NCBI RefSeq assembly: GCF_947179165.1
Contig: NC_077237.1
Span: 87,334,341-87,398,340, forward strand
From: Solanum dulcamara
Taxonomy: Eukaryota; Streptophyta; Magnoliopsida; Solanales; Solanaceae
DNA: 64,000 nt
Direction of reading: 5' to 3'
This document shows positions 26,625 to 38,300 of this stretch, in pieces; position 1 is the stretch's first letter; every line of letters starts with the position of its first letter. Below the pieces are notes generated by a model. That model did no database searches. It was not told where the DNA came from and saw only the letters and a list, made by a program, of their open reading frames with translations. The translations under genes and the position numbers were made by a program.

Positions 26625-27130
26625 TCCAACCCTATATTATTCTCAAGACTTTATTGGACTTGAAACAACAGCCTTTGCGTTCGGGTATGTCGTGGAATTT
26701 TTTTGAAAGACAAGAATCAAGAGCCCAAAGCCAACATGTTCGTACTGCAGTATCCACAACTCCTTTACGGGCTCCAACGAAGGTGAAAGAAATTCAGTCT
26801 CTCTTTTTTTTCGGGGGGGGGGGGGGGAGCAGAGCTATTCGAGGAAGTAGCTCTCGACATGAGGGATATACTCTTTCTGATAGGAATGATTACCTTCTAG
26901 AGAAAACCCGCCCGAAAATAAAGATTCAATTTTCAAAAATTTCAAAGGAGAATTGAATCAGACGTAAACCAAGGTCGGAGAGCTCTTAGGTAGTAATTGA
27001 GAGCTAAAGAGGAACTCCACTTTGCCCTAACCTAATCGTTTGGAATTCGCCTCTCTAAGAGAAAAACTTTTTCTTCTCGACAGGGAAGCCCCATAACATT
27101 CTCTTTCAAAGAGATGACTATTCAAACCGA
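26625..27130. other. Probable continuation of the organellar insertion
   Basis: Balanced composition ('gaaacaacagcctttgcgttc', 'cttctcgacagggaagcccc'), in contrast to the AT-rich flanks. It contains a G homopolymer of about 15 at 26813-26827. Mitochondrial origin is inferred from continuity with the cox1 fragment and from composition only. Confidence 0.4.
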
Positions 27131-27234
27131 TGACCAAATTTTATAAATTTCTAATGTAGATTTTACATTTGCCTTTCTTATTAATCGTTATGTTGTCTTC
27201 ATTGTTTCTTCTTCTTCTTTTTACTTCGGTTTGA

Positions 27235-27350
27235 GGCACTTGAGCCGATGGTCTTTCGGAAACAACATCTCTACCTCTTTGTAGTGATAAGGTCTTCGTA
27301 CTCCCTACCCTCTCCAGACCCCACTTAATGGGATTTCATCGGATATATTG
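27235..27350 (+). repeat. TTG-tailed SINE
   Basis: 'ggtctttcggaaacaacatc', 'ggtcttcgtactccctaccc' and 'cagaccccacttaatgggat', then a 'ttgttgt' end. Same family as the SHMT-intron copy but in plus orientation. Confidence 0.68.
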
Positions 27351-27359
27351 TTGTATACT

Positions 27360-29700
27360 TTCAGGTTATACAATTCACCTAATAGTATACATAAAAGGTA
27401 CTCGTTTTATCTTAATTTAAGTGTCTTAATTTTTTTATTTTGATTTGTCCCAAAATAGTGTCTCTTTCTAAATTTAGTGGGTGTTTGCATCGAATGGTTC
27501 TGTTTGGGTTACTCTCAAACACTCTGAGTGAGTTTGCCCCTTTATGATTGATTATCAATAGAGCTGTAGATTGAAATATGAGAATACTATTACAATCCAT
27601 AGATACTCACTCATATACACAAAAACTAATTAAAGTAGCTAAACATTTTTAGAATGAGACCATATTAAAGGTGAAATGGACTAGTTTATAATTAACAACA
27701 ACAATATATATAACAACATTAATAATAGTGATGTTTATCATTTTATGACCAACCATTGCGACCATTATCGTTATGTCCATTATGACCTGAATCATTATCT
27801 GAATGGCTATTATCCCTCGGATCATCAGTTTTTATCGAATTTCTTGATCTCACTGAGAATTAAAACAAAAAAATATATATCATACATCAGAAACATTCTC
27901 TTAGTTATATGATTTGTAGTCATTCTTGTGGGTGCTACAGGGAAGAGCAATCCAATAAAAACTATAAAGAAAATGAAGAAGGTGATTGTAGCTTTCTACA
28001 ACATTTTTCTCAAGCACTTAAACATAATAATATAGTTTTTGTTTAATGAGATTGATTAGTGTCAATTTATTTATAGAAAATAAAAATGGGTTCAATTGCA
28101 CAGGCCTTTTAAATTAATTTTGAAGTTTTGTCATAAAGTCAAGTCTTCTCCTAAATTCCACACTTATTTCATAAGGTTCAAAATTATACAGCAAAAGGTC
28201 ATGTCAAATCTTAAATTGACTCCGTTTTTTGTTTTTCTCAAATTTTCAGACCCCATGGTGAGAAAAATATAGTGATATTATATATGAACCTATAGAGGTT
28301 GTTAAAACATTTCATACTAAAAAATAATTTTTATTTTAAAATTCTGAACGGGAGATAATTAATCTTCTTTTTTTGTCCAAGTTGCTTTTATTTTTGTCTA
28401 ACTCACTTCCTTAACGGTGAAGACTTTGATTTAATTAGTTGTGTGTGAACTCCTTGCGGCAATTCGTCAGCGAATGTAAGGACATGCTTGCTTAGGTACA
28501 CGTCACATCGGTGCCTAGATGAGGTCACGATAGTGAGAATTCATATAACTGATACAAACTATTTGGGTTTGAGACACAACGAGATGTTTTGTATTGCTGC
28601 TTGTGTTAACAATTGTATGCCATATTAGAACAATAGAAGTTGGAGACGTTAAAATTGGGGGGAAACCTCGGTGTAATTCCATAAGTGAAATCTTACCATT
28701 GAATGCGAAATCTTACCTTAAGCAAAGTAAGGCCATCCAAATCTACAGGCTCCACATTGAACTCCACATTTGATGAAACCTACTCGAACAACAAATAACA
28801 ATAATGTCTCAATCCCAAACAAGTCGGGATCAACTTTATGAATCTTCACTTCTTCATTTAAATTCATTTCATATCGTGATCATACTAAATAAAACAAAAG
28901 TGATAGAAAATATATATATATATATGTTACACTGAATAGATTTGTGTATATCTTACCCTCTTTAGAACCTGCACGTGTGAAATTACACTGAATATATTAT
29001 CATTATTCAAAAGAAATTTCATTGTACAATTCATAACTAACAAATTAACAAAATTATGTAATCCAATAGAAAAGAGAGTTTCGTTCTGGTATCGAGGGTA
29101 TCGGATCTCGGGTTCTAGGGTCAATACAATTTGTATAATATATACTTTCGGGTTATACAATTGACCTAATTGTATACATAGAAGGTACTCATTTTGTCTC
29201 AATTTAGGTATCTTAATTTTTATTTTATTTTTTAATTTGTTCCAAAATATCATTTTTTTTTTCTACATTTAGTGGGTGTTTGAATTGACTTATTTTAAGT
29301 GATTGGTGACTTGAAGCTCTTTTTTAATTTTAAAAGTGTTTGAGTGACACTTGGCATAGCCTAATTCCTTTAAATGTTAGAGGAAGAGCAATCCAGTCAA
29401 AAATATAAAGAAAATGAACAAGGTGAGTGTAACTTTGTACAACATTTTTCTCAACCACTTAAAAATAATAATATGGTTTTTGTTTAATGAGATTGACTAG
29501 TGTCAATTTATTTATAGAAAAAAAAAAGATGGGTTCAATTGCACAGGCCTTTTAAATTAATTTTGAAGTTTTGTCATAAACTCAAAGTCTTCTCCTAAAT
29601 TCCACACTTATTTTCATAATTTTCAAAATAATATAGCAAAAGGTTATGTCAAATCTTAAATTCAACTCTATTTTTTTTCAAGTTTTCGGACTCTATTTAC
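27360..29700. repeat. Pair of duplicated segments (27360-28260 and 29140-29700)
   Basis: 27365-27480 matches 29150-29275 ('ggttatacaatt', 'acctaat', 'gtatacata', 'aaggtactcgtttt'). 27945-28260 matches 29385-29700 ('gaagagcaatcca', 'aaatgaagaaggtga', 'caacatttttctcaa', 'gggttcaattgcacaggcc', 'ttaattttgaagttttgtca'). Order is conserved, and sequence lying between the two blocks in the first copy is missing from the second. Non-coding. Confidence 0.75.
28708..29080 (-). pseudogene. Duplicated exon 2 plus intron 1 of the METTL18-like gene
   Basis: 28711-28780 is nearly identical to exon 2 of the methyltransferase gene (33067-33129) and its splice sites: 'ttaagcaaagtaaggccatc', then 'tccacattgaactccacatt'. 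Similarity continues through intron 1, including a SINE fragment, to 'ccaatagaaaagagagt' at 29080. In the real gene this point (33451) is two bases short of the exon 1 donor. No exon 1 sequence was copied. Orientation is the same as the parent, and the offset is about 4.4 kb. It is a fragment with no expected product. Confidence 0.85.
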
Positions 29701-29744
29701 TCTCTCCGTCCAACAATACTTGTCTATTATTGACTTTGCATAAT

Positions 29745-29850
29745 ATGACTCTTACACTCATAATCCCACAAGTGAGGTATGCGGAAGGTAGTGTGACACA
29801 TACTTTACCCCTATGTTGTGAAGGTAGATAAGGTTGTTTCTGATAGACTT
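29745..29850 (-). repeat. TTG-family SINE fragment
   Basis: 'cataatcccacaagtgagg', 'ggtagtgtgacacatac' and 'ggttgtttctgatagac': inverted copy of the same SINE family, more diverged than the one at 30678. Confidence 0.6.
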
Positions 29851-30059
29851 CGACTCACACAATCAGTAACAAAAAGAAATACAGTAGTGAAGAACCCACT
29901 AGAAAAAGAAGAAAACTGCAAGCAATGCTTAAAATTTAGTTTATGGTTGAAACAGCACAATTTGTTCATCTATTCTAAAAGTAACAATTCTCAGTTCTTT
30001 TTTCATATCTTGATTCCCCATTTTACAGAGATGAAACTACCAGAAATTAGAACTACACT

Positions 30060-33000
30060 TCACCTGAAGTGAAGCTTCCAGACTTCTCGAACATTCGAGG
30101 AGCCATCTGTAACCTCGGAAACGAGAGAAGCTGCTAGAACACCTGATGAAGAAAACAAGAAACTAATGAGTATTCTCATAGAAATTCTCAAAACATCCAC
30201 TGGAAATAATGAAAAGGGTTAAAAGCAACGACGACTGAAAAAGGAACAATGATCAGTTAGGACAGTTCATGAGAAGCAATGCAGACGAGCAAGCTAGCAG
30301 CGATATGAAGCTATTGTATTGATCTCACAACCCGGACTGGACATTAGCTGCGTGTAGCAACTGTAGTCCTCATGATAATCCAAGAGCGCTAGTTGCTCAT
30401 GTGACTCTAGTAAGCATAGGATGCAGCAGAGTGTTGAGCTCTTTCTATTAGGAAACTAGGCGTTTGATGGATCATATACTTCACATGCTCACATATACAT
30501 ATGATAAAATATGTCTAATTCATTAACCCTAAAAAGCAGTCACCAGAGTGAGATAAGACATGAGAAGCATTGTTAGTCGAGGCACTTGGGGGCAGGGAGG
30601 GAGTAGAAACAAGCCTCTCCTCCACCTCCACCTCATGGCATGACCAATAAAGCATAAATGCATGATGATCCTCAAACAATAACATAACCAGTGTAATCCC
30701 GCAAATGGGGTCTCGAGAGGAGAGGACATACGCAGACCTTACCCTACCTTTGGGGGTAGCGAGGTTGTTTCCGATAGACCCTTGGCTAAAAAAAGAAGAG
30801 CATAATGATCCTCGAAAACAAAAATAGAGACTGATAACCAGTTCATAATTCAACATCTTTAAAGGACAACTATCCAGTTCACAATGGAAAATGCAGCAGG
30901 AAGTAAATCAATTTCGCTTTCTAAGAATAAGAGTAAAAGTAAACAGAGTAGCGCACCGTCTTTCACCACAATCGAAATAAATCGCCTTGATCCACCACCT
31001 ACACCAAAATAATGCTTCTTTGCAGCTAGATATACAATTCCATGAGGACTACGTAAGCACTGCACAAAAAGAAAAAGGAAGAAAAGAGAAGCTCTCAGAC
31101 GTGAGGAACTGCACCGGTTAAACCAAAATCAGAATATCAACGAAAACAAACCTTTTTAATAAGTTTGTACAAACTAGGTAGAGTAGAAACTGAGTAAACT
31201 GTCTCTGCCATGAGAATTATATCATAACCAGCAGCCTGGTCAACTGTTTGGCCGTTTTTTGTGCAATCATCATCAGCAGGTACATGAGGAAGAATCAGAT
31301 GAGCTTCATTCCAATCACTTGCAAAGAAGCGAACTTCGGTGCTACTATTGTCATCTGTGTCCGGCAAGTTCTGTTTAATATTGGCATTGACATTTGGAAT
31401 TGTAAGGCATTGCAGCACCTCAGCATTGAAGTCCTGAAAGTGTACAGCACGCGCACCCTAGTACAACGAAAGAAAAATTCTTAATCAAAAGGATGAGGAT
31501 GAGGCAATTAATCAAAAATCAATTAAGGTATTAATGTACCTTAAGGCATGCAAAAATCCCAGGAAGACCATGACCACAACCTAGCTGAAAACAAATGAAA
31601 GAGAGTCAACAAGATAAATAACGGAAGGTAATTACAAGAGTAAAGTATTGAGTCAAGATTAGTTGGCAAATCTAAAAGCATTAGGGTGTTGATCTCTTGA
31701 GATAATCGCAACTGAAAGATAAAAATGATAATGAAAGTAACCATTACGAACTCTTATTTGAATGAGGGGAATGAAATATGTTATATTGACACTTTATAGG
31801 AAATCAACATTTCCACTGGCAATCGCAACCATGCATAAGCTCTTTAGAACTTCCTCCCCCGTCTGCTCCACAACTCACCTATGGTCTAAAGGGGAACAAG
31901 AGGAGGGGGGGGGGGGGGGGTTGGAGGAGGGGGGGCGTGGAGAAGGAATTTGAACAAAACAGGAGAAAAAAACAAACATACTTAGGAGAACTTTAGTCTG
32001 CTTAATGAACAATAGACCCTTTTACTGCCTATAATAATCAATCGGACATCATTTTGACTAAAACTGCAATGAGGAGGTAAATGAAAAACCATAGCTAAGA
32101 GTGGATTTAATAAGTTAGGATTAGCAGTCCCTAGGCATAGCATACAAGATCAAAGATTTCACCTCCACATTAGGAGCCCACCTCTAAAACTCTTTTTCCA
32201 GACAATGATAATTGGCCGCTTTGCATCTCTGAGCTTAGAGTCTTCACTAAATCTAATGAACCTTCCCACAATTTCAGCCCCCCTGCAAAATGAGAATAAT
32301 ACAAATGAGAATATCAGTCATCTAGGTGCACTTCACGTCCTAATTAGTGATCACTAAAAGCTACCATATCTGTAAATAGAATGGGCTTACGACTCTTTAC
32401 TCAAGACTTATGCCCTGCCATGAAATTCCCCTAGCAAAACACTACTTTAATTGGCAGTAAATATTGATGTCATTACATCTAATTCCAGATCTGATAAATT
32501 TAAAACATTCCTATATAAACGACATTCAACTTAATAAAGTTCACATTTGAGGTATCAGTAGTTGTTATGAGCATGAAGGAGACAAAATGGAGAACTAAAT
32601 TGTTACGTACCTTCATATTTTCCGGGGATTAAATCTGAATTAGACAACCCAAATACTTCCTTTGTACTGACCCTTCCCTAAGAAAGAATTAAACACTAGT
32701 TAAGGCAACGAAAGATAACTGAAGCTAAATCATTCCTTTCTTCCGTTAAAAATGGTTTTTCGTGGAAAATGTTTTACCTTAGGAAATCATAAAGTGTTTG
32801 TTTGATTATAAAAGAAGGTAACAATTGGTACTTGTAAAAGACATGGTACAGGATATAAGTACAGCATTATTATGATGAAATCTTTTAGCAGCTTCGCAAA
32901 TATGTCTAAAAAGTTGATCGAAACAAGCTGATTGAAGTAAAACTCTCAATCTTCGAAAAGAAAAAATGACTTAACTTATCAAAAAAATGTTTTTTTTTAA

Positions 33001-33621
33001 GAGAAACACTTCCACAATTGAAAGTAACCAAACATTGAAAAATGATTTCATCAAGGAAAATCTTACCTTAAGCAAAGTAAGGCCATCCAAATCTACAGGC
33101 TCCACATTGAACTCCACATTTGATGAAACCTACTCCAACAACAAATAACAACAAAGTCTCAGTCCCAAACAAGTCGGGGTCGGCTATATGAATCTCCACT
33201 TCTTCATTTAAACTCATTTCATATTAACATGAGAAAAATTGCAACTTATACACTATTACTTCATTTAATCCAATTTAGCTTCCAATATTAGTTAAATTAA
33301 CTCTTGATAAGGTCTGTGTACATTTTGCACTCTTTTGAACCTGCACGTGTGGAATTACAGCGAATATATTATCATTGTACAAAAGAAGTTTCATTGTACA
33401 ATTCATAATTAACTAATTAATAAAATTATGTAATCCAATAGAAAAGAGAGTACCTGCGAGGGAAGTACTTCAACAGAAGGAGGAGGAGGTGGAAGAGGCG
33501 TTTCTGGGCCATCAAGAAACCCAGACCCGAATCCGAACCCGAACCCAGGCCCAGTTTGGGATTTTTCATCAAATAGATGAAATGGGTCGGGTCGTCCAGT
33601 AGCTGATGCATTCGCCTCCAT
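30060..33621 (-). CDS. METTL18-like SAM-dependent protein methyltransferase
   Basis: Resembles the eukaryotic METTL18/Hpm1 family; the characterised members methylate a histidine of ribosomal protein uL3. Eight exons: 33454-33621, 33067-33129, 32611-32677, 32182-32282, 31540-31584, 31152-31457, 30957-31059 and 30060-30142. All are GT/AG, and phases sum to 936 bp, giving 311 aa. Motif I spans the exon 4/5 junction (VLE-LGCGHGLPGI, about residues 131-144). QDFNAEVLQCL (acidic loop) is in exon 6, with DIILMAETVYS further on in the same exon. GLKLWEGSLDLV is the family's pre-motif. The C-terminus is SNVREVWKLHFR. The N-terminus is proline/glycine rich. The start ATG at 33621 is the first in frame. 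Substrate histidine methylation is inferred from family resemblance only. Confidence 0.88.
30678..30799 (-). mobile_element. TTG-tailed SINE in METTL18-like intron 7
   Basis: 'aaccagtgtaatcccgcaaa', 'catacgcagaccttacccta' and 'gaggttgtttccgatagacc', inverted. Flanked by 'gcatgatgatcctcaaa' (about 30660) and 'gcataatgatcctcgaa' (about 30800), a target duplication of about 17 bp with two differences. Confidence 0.75.
31903..31937 (+). repeat. Poly-G tract in METTL18-like intron 4
   Basis: Sixteen consecutive G after 'gagga', then 'ttggaggagg' and seven more G. The plus strand is the template strand of the gene. Potential G-quadruplex former. Also a place where sequencing length errors are likely. 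Confidence 0.8.
33144..33215 (-). repeat. SINE 3' fragment in METTL18-like intron 1
   Basis: 'caacaacaaataacaacaaa', 'gtctcagtcccaaacaag' and 'tcggggtcggctatatgaat': inverted 3' end of the SINE seen at 21690. It is also present in the duplicated copy at 28797-28870, so it was in the intron before that duplication. Confidence 0.65.
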
Positions 33622-33679
33622 AGCCAAAAAGCTTCAATTTCGAGCTTTTCAGTGTTGAAGACGGCAACTGATGGGAAGC

Positions 33680-35340
33680 AGCAGCTATTTTTCTAAATGG
33701 GCCAAGACATATATATGGGCTTACTTATTGGGCTTTTGTTTTGTTGACGGACTTACTATTTGAACTTTCATTGAACTTATTACAATCGAAGTTAGATACT
33801 CGGTTTTGAGACTACCATTTAACATTTTTTTTAGATGATTATTAAGTACTGTTTCATAATATATAATATTGTATCGTAATTTATTATTTTAATAAATATA
33901 ATGTCAGGATAGATTGTATCGATTTTTATCGTTACATAATATCACACATCAATGATTTGAGGATAAACCTACCAGAAAAGTAAGGTACAAGGTAGAACTA
34001 TTATAAAAAGGTAAGATCATGGGTAAAATAAAATTATTAATTAATTAATAAAGACTAATGAGAAAAAAAATAAGATAATGAAGCGATCACACCACACCAA
34101 ATCGATCGTTACACAAAATGAGACTTTTCATTGTTATCTAATGATGGATTTAACGATACGATACGATAAAATTTGAACAATATTTGTATTTAAACAAACA
34201 ATACAATAGTGCATGTAACTAGCTTACAAACAAGTTGTAAGTCATATTCGTAATGGTAAAATTTTGCAAATCTACCTACTTCGAAACAATTTTAATTTTT
34301 TTTTAAAGTTTCATATGGTTGAAGTTCATTTATATTTACCTACTTTCAAGCATATGTGATTGAAGATTTTTGTCTGAACTTCAATCATATATGGCGGAAT
34401 TCAATCAATTTTGTCTTAAATTCAACCATTTGGCCTAAAATTCACACATTTTATTTGAGGTTTATGAATTTTTATCTATTATTCAGTCATCTGTAAAAAA
34501 AAATAATTAAAAGTTTGACTTCACACCCAGTGACGGATTCAAGAATTTTTCACTAAAAAGTTCGAAAACTAAAAATATAGTGCTTAAAATTTAAACTTGG
34601 AACATCAAGATGAATTTTGAACATCATCAACCACTAAGCCAACCTCTAATCTTATATTTAAAAGGTTCAAAAATCTATATATATATTTTATAATAAAATA
34701 CCTTATTAAGTTACGTGGCTATATTATATATTAAGTTACGTGGCATAACATTCTATGTTAATCTATATATATTTGAAAATTTCAAATTTGCTTATAAATC
34801 ATATTCATAGAATGCGTTTTATGCACATCTGTGGAATTTCATTCTAGTTTCATTTAGAAATCAAGTTCTGACAATGAGATATTTTTTAAAATCTTTTTTT
34901 CATTTTAATGGAAAGTATTTTTTGAGAAAATTTATTTTAAATGTTTTTTATCTTACCCAAGATGCACTTCTAGAAGGTGAAATGTCTATCTTAGTCAGTC
35001 TAGTCTAGCTAGATAATAAAAAAAATTACAAAAGTGTTTTTCCTTTGTTATTTCAAAAATATTATATAGTTATGTACGGAAATATATTTTTGATTTCATT
35101 TTCAGAAATAATCAGGAGTGGAACAAATAAGGTTCAATTGAACAATATGAGATTGCCAAAACTTTGAATTCGTGATATTGTGATTTAAATTGTGACAGCT
35201 CAACTATCTGATGTTTTATTTCATGAGAGACAAATTATGCACAATTAAGATGTAATGCCCATTAATTGAAGACAAGATTAAGAAAAAACAACAAAGCAAA
35301 GGGCATGACATTATTGTTACAATTGATTGACATAACAACA
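33680..35340. other. Intergenic region between METTL18-like and apyrase genes
   Basis: AT-rich, no supported gene. The block at 34515-34680 starts 'cagtgacggattcaagaatt', resembling the hAT-type terminus noted at 8687. A short direct repeat 'aagttacgtggc' lies at about 34712 and 34733. The last 60 bp are the apyrase 3' flank, which is also conserved in the pseudogene copy (49670-49725). Confidence 0.45.
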
Positions 35341-38300
35341 TTAAGATGATGCAACTATAATCTTGTTTGAAGTTGAAGAAACTAAATCAATAGCACATCC
35401 CAATGGCCATGCTGCTCCAACTAGGTAATTTTTGTATTGCACATCATGTATCACTGTTATTTCTTTGTGTGGACTTAGTCCTGTCCAAAAAAGAGGGGGA
35501 TGGGGTGGGGGGTTAAGTATATGTATAGAAAGGATCGAAAGGGCGCAATTTAGCTAATTGAAGACTTAATATACTTAGTCAGATATCATATGAACTAAAA
35601 TCAAAATTTATCAATAACCGAGTGATCAAAAATACTATTGCTTGATCAGTATATATAAGTTAAATTCAATTCAAAAGAATTATAAATTTAATTTTTTTTA
35701 AGTTTGTCAAAGAGGTGGAAAATATATGCTTACCAAATCCATCCACAAGCAAAGTGTACTCATATATCAAGTCAATGCATAAGTATGGGATATTTCTATC
35801 TTGGGTTTTTGGGAATACAGATTTTATATCTGCTACATTTGTGTGGCAAGCAACTTTAGCTGCATTTAAGTATTGAATTGGCTTTGCTAGAGCAGATGGA
35901 AATTTTGTATCAACAATGCCAACCTACAATGCAAAATTGAATATCAAAACTTAGCTTATAATTAAATAAATTGTAGACAAAAAATAATTAATGATATATT
36001 CCAAAGTAATAGTGAACATATTTAAGTTGTTAATTACTACTATGTGATTTTATCTAATTAATTAATTAGACGCAAACAATTTTGTTGAAGGAGATATAAA
36101 TTTGTGTATGGACAAGAGTGTTTATTTTTTTTTCTTGAAGTTCAATCTCTTCCGAAATGAACATCCAAATTGACAAGAGAAAGAATGATTGTCATAAAGT
36201 GTTGCAATTAAGCTCCCAAGACAGCGCAAACCTCAATTTTACTTGTCATTATTGAGTTTGAAATCATGAACAGATTGTCAATGATAAGCTAGAGGAAAGT
36301 TAGACGATAACCTCTACTGATTTGTTTAGAATTGACCGTCCAATCGTATATGAAAGCTCACCCTAACTACTATTGCGACCCCACTCAAATCTAGACAAAA
36401 AGCACCCTCCACCAACTTCCTTATCAACAAATTTGATTAATTATTACCAATAATTTTCTTCTTTTTCTTTTCAACATTTTTAATAAGTTATTGGGAAAAG
36501 ACTGCCAAACTAATTTCTAAGACATTGATATTCTTACCGTCTAACTTTTGGAAAGTATATATCCTTTAAACTAATGGAGGAACACGTTCTTTTTTTCCAG
36601 AATTTAGATACCATTTACGATAGAAATTAATATTACCTGAGCACCAATATCATAAAAAAATGATGAAGCATGAATAGTCTTTTGTCCATCTCCACCACCA
36701 CCATTCCACACCCCATTGAATGTGCAATTCTTGTTGTAGCATTTTGCTTTGATATTAAGTGCCTGTCTAGTTAACCACCTGCATCTCTTCCAACTACTAC
36801 CTGTTTTTGGTGCTTGTACTTTGTAGTCTACTCCTCCATATGAGTAATACCCTAGAAAATAATAATCTTGGAAATGTTAAACGTTTTTTTTTTTGGATTA
36901 TCTGATTAAAAATAGTTGATAAGCAGCTAGTGCTGAATAATGAAAAAAACACCTTCATATGGTAAAAATGATTTTTGAAATAAGCAGCTACGTATTTAGA
37001 CAGAAGTAATGAAATAGATATTAAACAATTAATTTATTTGGTAAAAAAAGTACTGATGAGCATTTATATTCCTGTTAAATTGACTAGAATGTCTTTAATT
37101 AAAACTATTTTAAAAATATATAAATATAAAGTATTTTTACGACCAATGACATAAATAGAATAGAGAAAAGAGTAACGATTTAGGGAGAGTTTATAGATCG
37201 AGGAAATTATAAAAAAAATATTAGGAATAAAATTTTAAAAAAGAAAATCAAGTTGATCAAACTAAAAATGGTTATATACCATCATATCCTTCCAAAGCAC
37301 AAGGGTTACTTTCATTTCTTGAAGCCTTGAAAATCTCAGCTCTACCAGCTAGTTGCCCATAGTTCAAATAACTGCATATATACATTAATTAAAAACACAT
37401 AATCAATATCTTATAATTATTTTTAAAAATGCACAAAAATCTTAATTGACACCATTCATGCAAGTCTTACTCCTAACATTTGGTAAATTAAATACAATCA
37501 ATTGAAATTGCTGTGTCTCACTCACACCAAAGTAGCACTTTCCTTTCCAATGGATGTTATAGACGATTATTTTTACATGCTAAGTGAATTTTTTAACGTC
37601 AATAAAAAGTTTGATTCAAAATAATCATCGCTATGACTCCGTCTCTATAAAGCAAGTATTGTACGCATATACAAAGTTTGATTCAAAGTTACTTGGCTTT
37701 TATGTCAAACTTGTAATTATTATTGTGGCTCCACTCCTTCAAAGCGAGTAGCGGATATCGGGTGGAAAAAATATAAGAGGAGAAAACAAACCTATGTACA
37801 TAAAGGTTATAATCTTTTGACATAAAATGTTTTTGATGAACATAAGGTTCTCCATCCTCATTTTTAGGAGCCTTTTCAAATTGTTCCTTTGATATAGCAT
37901 ATGCCATTTGGACTGAACCACCACCAAGATCAATTGTTGCTGTTGTACTTTTATAATTATTGCCCAAATTTTCCAATAAATAATTCATTGCAACCTATTA
38001 ATAAACACCAAAAACAATAAGTTAGAAAAAAACAAGGACTTACTTGCTATAGCTGATTGAAATAAAAAGATTTGCCAATCAATTGAGATCTCTCTCTTAC
38101 CCCACACTAAGATTATTTTGTGTTTACTTTTAAAGAACAATTTATTTATTAAAGAAAAAAATTGAAATGAGAGTTACATGTTATTATTATATAATATTAT
38201 GAGGCCTTTGGGTATACAAAAGGACTCACATTAAGAAGTAAAAAATCTTTATACAAATAACCTTTCTGATTCATTATTTACTTTTCGTGATAGATATACA

